This document shows positions 35,670 to 46,800 of a stretch of DNA of 64,000 bases, piece by piece (the first letter of the stretch is position 1; every line of letters starts with the position of its first letter). Source of the stretch: Haemonchus contortus (lineage: Eukaryota > Nematoda > Chromadorea > Rhabditida > Trichostrongylidae); contig LS997563.1 of the NCBI GenBank assembly GCA_000469685.2, positions 35,804,968-35,868,967 on the forward strand, read 5' to 3'. Below the pieces are notes generated by a model that saw only the letters and a list, made by a program, of their open reading frames with translations, had not been told where the DNA came from and made no database searches. The translations under genes and the position numbers were made by a program.

Positions 35670-35962
35670 GGGGGTGGTGTAGGGGCAAGTAGCGCACTAT
35701 CACGCACACATGGTCATGGTTCGAATCCCGGAGTGATAGCCGCCTGGGCCAACCAAGCCTTCCATCCCTCCAGGGTCCGTTAAATGGTACCAGACTTGTC
35801 TGGGAGGATAAAAGCACCGACTTGTACATCGGCTGATCACCGCAAGTCATTGTATAGGCCACATACGCACTCATTACGCCACTACGATTCTGAATGGAAG
35901 TCGAATGCGGGGACGCACCTCTCAGACGGGATTGGTTATCACTCGTAGACTTTATCCTCTAT
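35670..35962 (+). repeat. tRNA-derived SINE, best full-length copy
   Basis: The 293-bp unit has a Pol III type 2 promoter. An A-box-like TGGTGTAGGGGCAAGTAGC lies near the start, and an exact B box GGTTCGAATCC at 35718-35728 is followed by CCGG. The body has conserved blocks: GATAAAAGCACCGACTTGTA, CACATACGCACTCATTACGC, GGAAGTCGAATGCGGG and the tail TTTATCCTCTAT. Other copies or pieces are at 36144, 39675, 40300, 46715, 47690, 51001 and 59628. No cloverleaf acceptor stem forms, so this is not a tRNA gene. Confidence 0.7.
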
Positions 35963-36143
35963 CATTCAGCTAGAAAACAAGTTATCATAGGGTGCCAGTT
36001 TTGGATAATTGTCAGCAGAAAACTTACTCCTGTCATCTCTCTAAGATCCAAACATATTCTTAAAAATGTAAAGGAGAAAAGTTCAAAGACAATGACTTCT
36101 TCACTTCTCCCTGTTGCACCCTTTTAAATCAAGACCAGATAGT

Positions 36144-36372
36144 GTAGGTAGTGTAGGGGCAATTGGCGCACTATCACGCGTTCATAGTCAGGAGATGAAT
36201 CTCAGATCCGTACCTGCCTGAGTCAACCAAACTCCAATCACTTCCGGGTCGGGCAGTTGGTATAAGACTCGTCTGAGAGGATAAAAGCACTAAGGTATTG
36301 ACGGGCTGGCCACCGCTAATGTGTAGACAACATACGCAATCAGAGCGCCAATACGACTTTGAGGGACTGATT
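36144..36372 (+). repeat. SINE copy, diverged
   Basis: It repeats the head GTAGTGTAGGGGCAATTGGCG and CACTATCACGCG, then AGGATAAAAGCACTAAGG and the CATACGCAATCAG block. The B box is mutated (GATGAATCTC), which should reduce Pol III transcription. Confidence 0.6.
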
Positions 36373-36929
36373 TAGCCAGAACACTTCATCCTTGATATTG
36401 AAGATTCGCCGGTGGTACATAATCACAAAGAAACGTAAAGAGGTCAAGGATTATGATTAATTATGATACACCATAGTTAACCACAAACTTATTCATCATT
36501 AATTGCCGAAAACGAATAAAATTAGTAATTTAGTCGAAATAGAGGTCATCATAAATAATAGGCGATCATCAAAGCTATCGTTGAGCGAAGCGTTCGAAAT
36601 GCAAAGACAAGAATTTCACTCAGCAGGGAAGCAGTTTACGTGATTCAGCTTCAGCCACAAGACAAGTCAAAATCATTGATATCAAGGTTCGACTAGATTC
36701 AGAGAGACTGGAAACTGTACAGTTCGGACCTCATTTTTCTACGAGTTTTTCTCATTGGTTGTCCTGCACACGTTCTTAAGTCACAGATTATTCGGGTATG
36801 TTCCGCATGACTAACAATTCGTCGCCGTTTAACAATAGGCACGTCCTTTCGGCTTGCTCGTTTCAGTAATTTTTGGGCTATGGGGTTGCTTGCTTATTGA
36901 ACTGTTCAACGCTGCAAAAATTTGGGAAA
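36373..36929. other. AT-rich, no feature recognised
   Basis: No open frame or shared repeat could be supported here. Confidence 0.3.
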
Positions 36930-37270
36930 CGAGGCCAAACAATTTGGACGAGATAAGCATCCAACCGTAGTCTCTCCACGTGTTGTGAGCGATCTTCATG
37001 AGGAGATCCTCTAAAAGCCAGACCCCGCCGCTAAACTCGCGAGGGAAGAATTAACCGATTTCCTCGCTGTAGGTAGCATCTAACCCGAGAATGTCTCTCC
37101 TTCTTTCTTCAATCGCCACCTGACCGTTCTGTTTGCGGATGAAAATGTTTCCATTGACCATCGAAACCTGACCAAATCGAATGATGGTGTCCAGACCAGT
37201 TCTAGTCCACACAGGACTGTTCCCACACCCTTCACCTTGAAATGTCATGTTTCTTATGGTCATAACCTCG
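36930..37270 (+). pseudogene. Tc1/mariner (maT-like) transposase fossil
   Basis: In changing plus-strand frames I read DKHPTVVSPRVVSDLHEEIL then KPDPAAKLAREELTD, which resemble the N-terminal helix-turn-helix and linker. TVLFADENVSIDHRNLTKSN then resembles the first catalytic block (FxDEKxF...NxQND). Stops interrupt it and no TIRs were found. The 70-codon minus-strand frame here is probably a shadow. Confidence 0.4.
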
Positions 37271-38313
37271 GATAGCTCAACATTCTTGGTTTTTTGCCCA
37301 AGTCTGTCGGTGCCAAGGTCAATGGAAGTAATTATTCGAACCTAATGATTTGTTTTGTCCTTATTACAGTACCACTTTGAAATCCGTCAGGAAATCTAAC
37401 GAAAGAGTCTAACAAACAAGAGAATCCTATGGAATTTTTTGCAAAAGTACAGATTGCATTGGCCAAAACAACTTGGCTGTTAGATCATTCATTCCCGGTC
37501 ACATTTAAGGAAAAAGGTGGTGAGAAGTTCATCGCACTATCAAGGTTTTAGTTGGGTCACCAAGGTTCAAGAATTGGGTGGGCAGCACATTCGGAACCCA
37601 CCAATATGGCTTCCGGCGCCCTTAGCGGGGCCCTCATTGTCAGTTGAAGCAGGGAAGTGATCAGCCTTCTTCCCGTTGTCCGTTTTATTCCAAGGACGAT
37701 ATTATTGGAGTAGGTATATAAAATCAAAAAAAAAATCAGTTTGCTCGATTCAATTGAGTTTTTGGCCAGTTCTATCCTCCAGATCGTATACATAGAAGTA
37801 TTGCTAAAACCTTCTCAGCGGAGTTCAGTGCGTGAATCGTATGCTCCCAGAGATGTAATTGTGGAAAGGGAGGGTTCTCAACCAGGATAATTTGTCCAAG
37901 AAGGCTATTAAATACCTTCACAGAATTGAAAGAGACGCAAGGAATTACTGCTGCAGAAACATGGAATGAAGCACGACAACACTGTTGGCAACAATGTCTG
38001 GGGGTGGGGGGTAAGAGGAAGGAGGAAGACGGAGGGTACTGGCGACTGTATAAAAATGACAAGTAGGAACCGTCGTCTGCTAGGTATCTGACTGTCCCTT
38101 CATTATCGCTTCGGAGCAGCTGTTTTTTAAGGAGGCATTCAAATAGTTGTGACGGTTCTTTGACACCTTGACCGCTATCCTAAAATGCCACTATCGACTT
38201 CTACGTGTGTATGGGATGGTCGAATGTTTTGACATTAATTATGCTCGTGTCTGAGCAAGTACCAGTCTTGGATTTGATATTCGAACCATGCTTTATAGAG
38301 CATGCTCAGTTCT
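37271..38313. other. no gene recognised
   Basis: Several medium open frames on the minus strand (37557-38062) show no motif. A short segment with GGCGCCC and TCATTGTCAGT near 37615-37650 resembles one near 27550-27575 and may be an unnamed repeat. Confidence 0.25.
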
Positions 38314-38800
38314 ATGGCACAGTAAGGGATAAAATTGTTCCAAAAATACCATTATGCGATGAATCTGTGGCCACCTCGTAGACCGTATGTGCCGCTGTCA
38401 GATCTTTAAATGGCCTAGATAGGGCATTATAAGGACTCAAAAATTGTATCGACTGTCTGCCACACCCAAAAACAGACGAGTTTTTATGGCATTGGTGGGA
38501 CTAAGCCATTCACAGGGGACACTCATGCCGGAATTTCAAGCTACTATTGCGAGCTAACAACCCAGGGTGACATTGAAAGACAGTTTTGGACATTTTTGGG
38601 TCAACGTAGTTAGTTCATGAAATTGCATATAACTGACAGTTTGTCCATATATCCCTTCCACGCCGCTTCTGCCGTAATAACCCCATACAACCCCTTTTAT
38701 ACAGTTTTTAAGAGCCCTATTTCTTAAAATCTGCCGACTTCTGTGCTTTCTCCGCCAACGATGCACTATTCTCCACAAACACTTCAACTTAAAAATTGAA
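38314..38800 (+). mobile_element. M500 MITE, copy 4 (worn)
   Basis: It starts ATGGCACAGTAAGGGATAAA and follows the interior of copy 1, including CCATTCACAGGGGACACTCA and GACATTGAAAGACAGTTTTG. The right TIR is not clear. Confidence 0.55.
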
Positions 38801-39674
38801 ACGATCACGAAAAAAAGGCGAAAAAATAAAAATAATTTTCCCAATTTCATTGTTTCACAGTAGTAACGTTGCCAGCAGAACAAGATTGACTCGATACCTC
38901 CAAATTGAATGATCTGGCCTTTAAAACTGAACGAATTAATGACAACTAGAGTAGTTATAAGAAATAGACAGCGCATGCTTGTTAAATTTCCTACACGGAT
39001 TAGGTTTATTTGAGAGAGTAGCTATACAAGTAGAAAAGAAAGCCTTTCATGAACATAGAACAGAACGCCGTTTGTGAGAAAAAAGTTGAAGGATTATCAG
39101 CAAAAGAAAAACCGAGTAATAACTTCCGATAGAAAAAAATTGACTCAGCAAGGAATAGAAACTGCTGTGCTGTCTCCAAGCCTGAGACAGCATTTCATGG
39201 AGCGCTCATGACTTTTTTTGGTCATTTCAGATCTGAGGTAGGGGACTGGAGAGAGAAAGAGCTAGAAATGCGGGCCGAATGATGATGACGTAAGAAGGGG
39301 CAAATGGCGCCCTCTACCAGCTCGTCGACCACAATGTCTGCTGGAAAGAGCAGACGCCTCTCTGTTCCCTGTGACGCCAATGACATCCTTCCAACCCGTT
39401 AGCGCTCCCATTTCATCTCATTCATTAGGGTCAATCACAGGACGATTTGCGAAGGTGAAAACGGTACGAATTATGCCATTGCATTGGGAGAGATGCAATT
39501 CTCACTGGTGTATCGAGCAATCGCAATGATATGTCAAATGTCCGACTGAATTCCCTTTCAATTGATATCATTGCAGTTCTCAGACTTCGTTCTTGTGTTC
39601 GTAGTCTGAAGTAATTTTTGAGATCAGGAATAAAATGGCATTCAATGGGTACTAGAAATAGCTTACGTAATAGG
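38801..39674. other. no feature recognised
   Basis: AT-rich sequence with a GC-richer patch near 39290-39420. Nothing supportable as a gene. Confidence 0.3.
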
Positions 39675-40172
39675 GTGAAGGTGGTGTAGTGGTTAGTAGC
39701 TAAGTTACCACTTTAATGGTCAGGGGATCGAATCACCGGTCGATATCCGCTCAAGCTAATCAGGTTTCCCATCCCACTTTGGTCGGCTAATTGGTACCAG
39801 ACCAGTTGGGAGGATAAAAAGCATCGAGTTGCTTAAGTGTGTGCATTTCCGCTGCTAGGTTGGACAGGATTGCTTCAATGACTAAACTTTTTCCGACGCG
39901 CGATATCCAAATTGTAGGAAGGAAGTCACACCTGACGATGACCAATATGTTGACCAAGAACATTTCGGTTTACTTTTTGAATAAATGTATTTTTGAAGTC
40001 TAAAAGCTGAAAATTTATGCACACACCTAATACATCAGTTGGTTTCCTCAAGCCATTGTATGTATAGGCCACATATGCATTCAACACGCTACTACGATTT
40101 TGTATTCGAATTTTGGGGATTGGCTTTAACGGGACTGGCTAACGCCCAAGTACTACACCTTTATCCTCTATG
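39675..40172 (+). repeat. SINE copy split by a small MITE
   Basis: The 5' half (39675-39833) carries the A-box-like head GTGGTGTAGTGGTTAGTAGC and runs to GCATCGAG. The 3' half resumes at about 40031 with CAAGCCATTGTATGTATAGG and ends CTTTATCCTCTAT. The intervening 197 bp is a separate insertion. Confidence 0.6.
39834..40030. mobile_element. 197-bp TA-type MITE nested in the SINE
   Basis: It begins TTAAGTGTGTGCAT and ends with the inverse ATGCACACACCTAA, so the two ends match at 13 of 14 positions. The interior is AT-rich without coding capacity. It interrupts an otherwise collinear SINE. The TTAGGTGTGTGCAT end is close to mariner-type TIRs. Confidence 0.6.
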
Positions 40173-40299
40173 TAGGTATGCAGAGGTATCAGTCACAGTT
40201 CCTTAGTCGAACAGCTTATTTGATTCAATTTCAAAACCACTGATTGTCCGATAAGTTTTAAACGAATAGGAGAAAAGATAAACTCATGGTCCCTTTCTC

Positions 40300-40540
40300 G
40301 TTTGCATTCATGCACTCCAACATTCGATTTCCATTCAGAGTCGTGACTGCGTTTGAATGCGTCTGTGGTCTTTACAACGGTGATTTGCAGTGGCCAGCCG
40401 ATGTACAAATCACTGCTTTTATCTTCCAAACCTCTCCGGTACTAATTAGCCGACCCTAGAGGGATGGAAGGCTTCGTTGACCTCAGCGGATAGCGGTAGG
40501 ACTTCGATTCCCGGACCATGTAGGTGTGATGGTGCTCCGA
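40300..40540 (-). repeat. SINE copy, minus strand, worn 5' end
   Basis: The reverse complement carries the SINE body in order: TTCGATTTCC, GCCAGCCGATGTACAAATCA, CTTTTATCTTCC, TTAGCCGACC, GGAAGGCTTC and a mutated B-box region (GACTTCGATTCCCGG on the plus strand). Confidence 0.6.
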
Positions 40541-42238
40541 ATCAAGAAGAACTAACGTAATTGCAAGCATAAACCCCTATTTTGTCACATGTTGGAATTG
40601 GGGATTATTGGTTCCAAACGACCTTACGCCCAGCTTGTCATCTTTGAACCTTCGGAGGAAAAAAACGTCATTAGCCAGAATTAGGATCACGTGGCGAGGC
40701 ATGGGAAGGAGACATTGCCAGGTAAATCAAAGGAAAACATCGTAATACAGTTCATCACATGGAAAAATGCGTTCTTTTAATAGGACGGTACAGTTGCTTG
40801 AAGGTACTACAGCAGTCATCAACGGCACTCGAAGTGTTTCCCGAGGTTGACCCGTTAGACAAGGAAGAGTTCGAAGAAGCCAGCTTATCAGCAAGCCATT
40901 GAACTGCATGTACAGTACCTAGCACGGATACTGGACACTTTCTTTTTTCTAATGATTCTAGAGACGGTAGAAGGAGCATCGATTACAATAGCCTCAGCGC
41001 AGACTAGAATTAACTTGCTTCTTGTGCAAAACATCAACAAATTGTTGTTTACCTCCTCATGCATTGGAAGAGCAGTAAACTGGAACTTGCCAGAATAACT
41101 TATTGAAAACGATTGAACGAAAACAAAGAGATGGTCCTCGATAGGAACGATAATAAGGAGAGCTTGTAGTTTGTTGGTGGTCGCTTACAAATGACCCACA
41201 GCGATTTGGAGGCCGAACGCGTTTTTCTGTTGCCGCCTGTATTGGCAGACTCAGTGGTTTCCCATCGCATCATTGCGGACGAACGGTCACCCCATCTGTC
41301 AAGAGGTCAATTCACTAGACCCTGAATGATGAGTCAATCCCTCTGGATGGAGGCGATCCGATACAACTTGAGAGTTACTATCAGATTACATGAAGGTTTT
41401 CAGAGTGAGAGGAGCCTATTGGAAGACATGGAGGGCTTTCAGGAAGGACCACGAGAAAATGGATGGCATCCAGTGAGGCACATTGAAAAGAAGATTCATG
41501 GTGAGGAAGATGTTCAAATTTACTTTAATATGATGATAGCGTCCGATCATGAACTTCACCAAATACTTAAGATTGGAGGAAGATGATAGGTTTGTCCGAG
41601 AGTTTGTCAAAAAGAGGTCGCTCTGAGCCTCTTGAGATACCAGAAAAATTCTCTTCGCGAACGATCGAACACATAAGATGATGCACCCGGCTGGGAAGCA
41701 GAAACGTTGTCGAATCAGTTCGTTAACAGTCTATGATCGGGTCTCCACCTCCACCAAACTGTTTCCGAACGCCGCAAAAGCTCGTCCGAACCGGTCCACC
41801 ACGTTAGCGATCATACATACACACCATAGCAACATGCTTACTTTAACACTCATACGATGAATGATCACATTAACAGCCCCGCAACATGACGAAAATCAAC
41901 TTTTCACACTTTTTTGCTTGCAAAAAAGTTACAGATGACTGAGTATGTACATTGCAGAAGTAGAAATGTCCCATAGTGAGACTTTTAGACTTCAGTAGTA
42001 TTATAGTTTTTGTAGTTTGTTCTTTTGTGTTTGATCTTCACTTTCTTAATGCTTTTCATCGTTTCGTTGCTCTAGAAAAATCTAAATTATAGCTTGTCTC
42101 ATTTCTTGACTTCTTTCTTTTTTGGTATTTGACCATGGATTCCACCCTCTTGTCCATTTATTGACTTGAATTTTGGCCTGCGTTTACTTGGTGCTTATGC
42201 GTCTACTCGGTATGTGATAGCCCGTCATTTTGGCACAG
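40541..42238. other. no gene recognised
   Basis: A minus-strand frame (40727-40909) opens with a leader-like MQFNGLLISWLLRTLPCL and has ERIFPCDELYYDVF, but it competes with another open minus-strand frame. A plus-strand frame at 41326-41586 has no motif. I do not call either. Confidence 0.25.
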
Positions 42239-42267
42239 AAATAAATAAATAAATAAATAAATAAATA
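42239..42267 (+). repeat. (AAAT)n microsatellite
   Basis: About seven tandem ATAA units. A similar one lies at about 59989-60015. Confidence 0.8.
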
Positions 42268-42692
42268 GTGGCACAGAAAGAGGTCCAGTCAGTCCAAAGG
42301 TGAGGACAAGCCTCGAACATCATCGGAAACGCCCTTTTCGCATGGCACCCTTCAGAATGAATGCGAAAGAGATCTGTAATCAATCTCGACAAGATATGGA
42401 AAAACAGTAACTGCAGCAATGGAATAGACAGAATTGTGATGTCCTCTAATGCTCAGAAATAGTATTTTTTGAAGAGCAAGAATCCATCCGAAGCCATTTT
42501 TAGTAGATTTCCCAATATATCAAAGCGCCAGTATCATCTCCCAGAATTCCGACCTCCCCCTTTGTCTTTTTCTTGGTCAACGAATCACTATCTTGCAAAT
42601 CTACATTTTCTGATTGTGTAGGGGCTCCCTGCTGCAGAACCTCCCAAATTGATGCTCAACAGGAAAAATAAAAAGGATAAAGTTTTTGGCGT

Positions 42693-42735
42693 TAGTCAAT
42701 CCCGTCTGAGGGATTGAGATGGTATGGGTGGTGTT
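42693..42735 (-). repeat. SINE 3' fragment
   Basis: AGTCAATCCCGTCTGAGGGA is the reverse of the SINE 3' block CCTCAGACGGGATTG. No other SINE parts are recognisable. Confidence 0.35.
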
Positions 42736-42858
42736 AATCTAGGAGACGATAGCAGTCTGTGTCCCGGCAAGTTAAATGCAGTGAGTATATAGGGCTCATT
42801 CCAGACCAGCTCATCGAAAACAAATATTCAGGCAAGGTATTAGCTAATGATTTTAGAG

Positions 42859-42996
42859 TCGTCTGTCTGCATTCTCACAATCAGTACATCCACTGCTATC
42901 GATAAAACGATTGTGGAACAAGACGATAAGCATCCTCACATTAAGGTCGAACAACTCAATGAAATTGACGTTGACCCAGAATCGAAAGATTCCTGA
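42859..42996 (+). CDS. possible terminal exon, unidentified gene
   Basis: After TTTTAGAG an open 45-codon frame ends at a TGA. It contains IVEQDDKHPHIKVEQLNEID. A further acceptor-like TTTATTGCAG near 43046 is followed by a frame reading KKNKLYSIITKVGRDLTERL to a stop. These may be alternative last exons or chance; no upstream exon was found. Confidence 0.2.
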   Translation, partial: SSVCILTISTSTAIDKTIVEQDDKHPHIKVEQLNEIDVDPESKDS

Positions 42997-43303
42997 AAGA
43001 ACTGTAAATGCGAATTAGGAGCTGTTCTTAATTTCGTTTATTGCAGCCGAAAAAGAACAAACTGTACTCGATTATCACCAAAGTGGGTCGAGACCTTACG
43101 GAACGGCTCCAAGGACCTTGATGTTCACTTTGGCGACTGCGTTTTTTTAAATATTGCCGATTCGTCGCAAAACATGCATGAGTGCATCAGGATTGAATGT
43201 TCTTCAACATTATCTTCCAAGAATTCTAAGGAAAGCAAAGGTCATATTCATTGTATAAGCCGGCTGTCCTGTACAATCTACAGCCCTTAGGTGTAATTGA
43301 AAT

Positions 43304-43881
43304 TAATGAGTTGATGCATAATTACTGCGGATTTTTTCGCAGCTTCTTTTCTCTCGATATAAATCAAAAATTGGATTCGGGATTCAATAGAGATATTCTT
43401 CTTTGTTTTCTTAACAGGAATATGTCTAGGAAGTAATCTCCATAAGCACAAATTATGCTCTATTACTTCGAGAAATGTTGGGAGGGGGGCACACTCATAA
43501 CGTGATCTCAACGAACTTCTCGGCGATGGAACAGTCAGCCAAAGCCGAATAAGGGATGGGGTTTGCTTCAACGGTCGCCCTATTCACCAACAGAAATTCT
43601 TATGGATTATCACGTTGAATGCCCATTGAAAAATTGGCTAACGAACAGAACTTCAGACGAAGTGGATGGCTTGATGGCCAACGTAAGCGTGGATCGCTTT
43701 CGAGAATCGAAACTTCTTCACGCGTGGAATTCGACTGCCTAGCAAATGGGAGGCAGTGCTTGACGTAGATAGTGGATACGTCCCGGATATATTATTTGAA
43801 CATGTCTTTGCTCAATATTTCTATCGTTTCTTAAATTAAAATTTGCTGAAAAAAATCCGCAATAATTATGCATCAACCTAG
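43304..43881 (+). mobile_element. mariner (Hsmar1-like) deletion derivative
   Basis: Its ends (GTTGATGCATAATTACTGCG and the inverse) and its length match 49475-50051. The interior keeps LYYFEK and a C-terminal MDYHVECPLKNWL-type stretch with frame changes. The left terminal bases are altered (TTAATGAG instead of TTAG). Confidence 0.75.
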
Positions 43882-44763
43882 TAGTTAGGGTGGCGAACCT
43901 TGATCCAAGTTATCACGGTAACACATGATCGTGGAAGTGGTTTCGAGGTATCTGCCGTATTAACCCTACAATCGCTCATATCTTGCACTTGCACTGCGCA
44001 CTCCGATTAGCCACGAGTGGGGCAAAAGGTCCCACAATTTACTTGATGACCCTGTCTCTTAAGGACTGGTGTGATTGAAATTGGTTTGAGTAGACTATAT
44101 TTGCCGCACAACGATACTCCTGCATTCGATTGCATCCACTTCGTCTCTCACAAAAAATCATTTTTACATGATTAGGAATAAGTCTTTTTTTAGAAGCGCA
44201 CTATCCACAAGGAGGAGCGGACTCAAAGTGCAAATGCCCAGTACAAAAAAGTGAAACACAGGAAAGAATTCCAGCAAATTGTTATGTTCAACTCTCACTA
44301 TTTATCATAAAAGTCTGCGCTTGCCAAACGCAGCTACTTCCCCCCATTTCAATGTATCTCGGACAACTATGGCTGGCCTTTACTATATGCATGATGAACT
44401 AGGTACCAAAATTCTATCGATGAAGGCGATATGGTTAAGGGCGGGCACCATACATTTCTTTGGCCAAATTCAGTAACGGATGTGCTTGAAAATCATTCTC
44501 AGATGCATCAGCAAACCAGAATTACCAGGGATCGAGTTCCTCAGGAGGTACCTCTACAGGCAAACTGATCGTCGCCATTTCTTCCCTTCGTTATGTTCTG
44601 AAAAAGGGTAAAAGCTACTGGGAGCAACAAAAACGGTGAAATAAGCAAGGTCTCAAGAAAGATGTAAGAGTCATTGGAAACCGCTACACACCGTTTGAAC
44701 ACAGGGGCTCCCACTTACATTGGCTAGATTCGGAGCCATAGCTCTTTGTTGGGTTTTGGCCTA
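43882..44763. other. no feature recognised
   Basis: Short frames only. No repeat shared with the rest of the window was seen. Confidence 0.3.
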
Positions 44764-44786
44764 TCCTACTTACTATAAAGCGCTTC

Positions 44787-44818
<32 letters not shown>

Positions 44819-44877
44819 GTCTGTCTGTCTGTCTGTCTCTCTGTCTGACTGTCTGTCTGTCTGTCTCTCTGTCTGAC

Positions 44878-44957
<80 letters not shown>

Positions 44958-45787
44958 GTTCTGTCTGTATGTCTGTCACGAAATTCCTTAACTCCTTTAG
45001 ATCTGCCTGGCGAGACCGGGTCAAGCGTGGGATGGGTGGGCCATGTCTTCAGAAGTATAAAGCACACATCAGCTTGGCGAAGCCCCGCCCACAGTGGGCG
45101 TGGCGTGCATCGAAATGAGCTGAGCTGAGGACCATGATTTCAAATTCAGTCACAAGACGGCCTCAAAATTGTGGTTTAAAGGTGGCTGGAGGTGTGCATT
45201 GGTAAGTTAGATCGAACCGGGGAGATCCATCCCCGATGGTTCTCCAAAAATGCAATGCTTTATGAAAACGTTTATAACTCGGTTTGAAGAAAGCCAACAG
45301 AGCAGGAAAAAGTTGATGTAGGAGTATTGTCAAAGATGTCTCCAGCATAAATGACGTCAGCGGAGGTTCGCCCACAATGGGCGGAGCGTGCCTCGAAGCT
45401 CGCATCGTTTCTTACATTTATATACGAAAATCCATAACTCCGGTTCTCATAGACCTAGAGAATTCAAATTTGGTAGGAGTACAGGAGGCATAATGGGAAA
45501 ACTTATGGTGAGTGGCAAAACCGGATTCCGCCCACAAGGGGCGGGGTTTGTGCGAAAATTCATAACTCCTATCCTCATGGATCTAGAAGGTTCAGACTTG
45601 GTAGGACTACAGACGCCATGATGGGAAAACTTACGGTGGGTGGCAAACCGGACTCCGCCCACAGGAGGCGGGGTTTGAGCGGAAACTCATAAATCCGATA
45701 AAGGTCTTCAATGAAAATCAGTTCATGCGGCTCCGTCTCTCATGGCTAGGGCCTCTAACACGCGCGAGAGCGTGCGTAGCTGCCTGG
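44764..45787 (+). mobile_element. non-autonomous Helitron (HINE family), intact ends
   Basis: It starts TCCTACTTACTATAAAGCGC after A (44763). It ends CGTGCGTAGCTGCCTGG before T (45788). A 5-bp CACGC/GCGTG hairpin with a 6-nt loop (45759-45774) ends 10 nt before the terminal CTGG. This is the textbook Helitron 3' end. The interior is a TCTG tract, a block shared with 58.7-59.0 kb, and two or three ~127-bp units. No Rep/helicase coding. Length 1024 bp. Confidence 0.75.
44789..44985 (+). repeat. (TCTG)n microsatellite
   Basis: Roughly 45 tandem TCTG units with a few CTCT and GACT interruptions. It produces spurious Arg-Gln-Thr-Asp open frames on the minus strand. The length is probably variable between individuals. 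Confidence 0.9.
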
Positions 45788-46183
45788 TACAATAAATACG
45801 GCACCTGATGGAGTCTAATCCAATCTGTGCCAATTCGGACAATTCTCCTTCCAATTTGCCAACAGTTACCCGGAGTTTGGTCGCAGCGTGGATCTATCTC
45901 GAACTCCATTTCCATTCGGTGGAAAGAAGTACCAGTGATCATTGACACATATGTAGATTAATATATGTACACATAGAAGTATATCAAATTAAAACTACAA
46001 CTTAAACGTACATAATCAGTTACCATCCGTTGCTTATAAGCTACTGGAACCAGCTCTTATTCCTCGCATCAGATTTTTGATTCGCAGTCAAAGAAAATTT
46101 AATGGAGACAAACAATTGATAGGGTCATGAATTTCGATTCATTTCGTCTCAAAGTGGAGGTTTTTCATTCTTTGAAACTATTG

Positions 46184-46558
46184 AAATGAGAAAGTCTTTG
46201 TTCTACGACCGGAACGACAAGGCAGGCAATTTTCACGATTTTCTTAAACATTATTGTCAAGACAATCCAGTGGGAACGACCGGCCTCAGGGGAACGTTGA
46301 GAACCAACAATGCTTTCCTGTCCAAAGGGGCTTACATATTTCGAATGAATCCTCATAGGTGGATTGAGTCTGCTGCCTTGCACATCGAATAGGACTCGTT
46401 GCGGAGATCCAAACAACGAAATACGCCGACGATTTAGGATTCTGATCAGTTGAGCACTTTTGTGGATAGTTTGTTCGAAAGGGAATTATTCTTCTGGCTC
46501 GAGGAGGCTAAAAGAGATTTACACAGTGCACTGAGGCAAACACACCGGAGACTGTGAA
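46184..46558 (+). pseudogene. broken reading frame of unknown identity
   Basis: One plus-strand frame reads sensibly across two in-frame stops. It runs from MRKSLFYDRNDKAGNFHDFL through MNPHRWIESAALHIE, stop (TAG), DSLRRSKQRN, stop (TAG), then FVDSLFERELFFWLEEAKRD. Steady amino-acid composition across the stops suggests a decayed coding sequence, perhaps from a retroelement. I cannot name the family. Confidence 0.3.
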
Positions 46559-46714
46559 CCAGCAAAGGTTACGAGGAAGACTGATAGAATCCGCTGCACT
46601 GATCGTGCGGATAAAAGCTTAATGGTGATCAGCCTCACTTTGAGATGTTCCTTTTCATTCCTACGGAAATTTGTTGCAACGTTCTGAATGAGTAGGTCGT
46701 CCATACCATGATTT

Positions 46715-46800
46715 GTAGAGGACAGCCGATGTGTAAAACAGCGCTTTTATTTTACGAGACCCGTTTGGCGCAACCAAGAAACCCCGAGGGGACGTAAATC
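46715..46800 (-). repeat. SINE fragment
   Basis: The segment GACAGCCGATGTGTAAAACA followed by GCGCTTTTATTTTACGAGAC matches the reversed SINE middle region. The ends are lost. Confidence 0.4.

Noticed and set aside
35670..35745. Possible tRNA gene
   Set aside because: A and B boxes are present, but no acceptor stem or cloverleaf forms and the segment continues into a repeated ~290-bp body, so it is a SINE head.
37051..37263. 70-codon minus-strand frame
   Set aside because: The opposite strand reads as a transposase fossil across the same bases, which explains it better.
44684..45067. 127-codon minus-strand frame rich in Arg-Gln-Thr-Asp
   Set aside because: It is a direct translation of the (TCTG)n microsatellite inside a Helitron.
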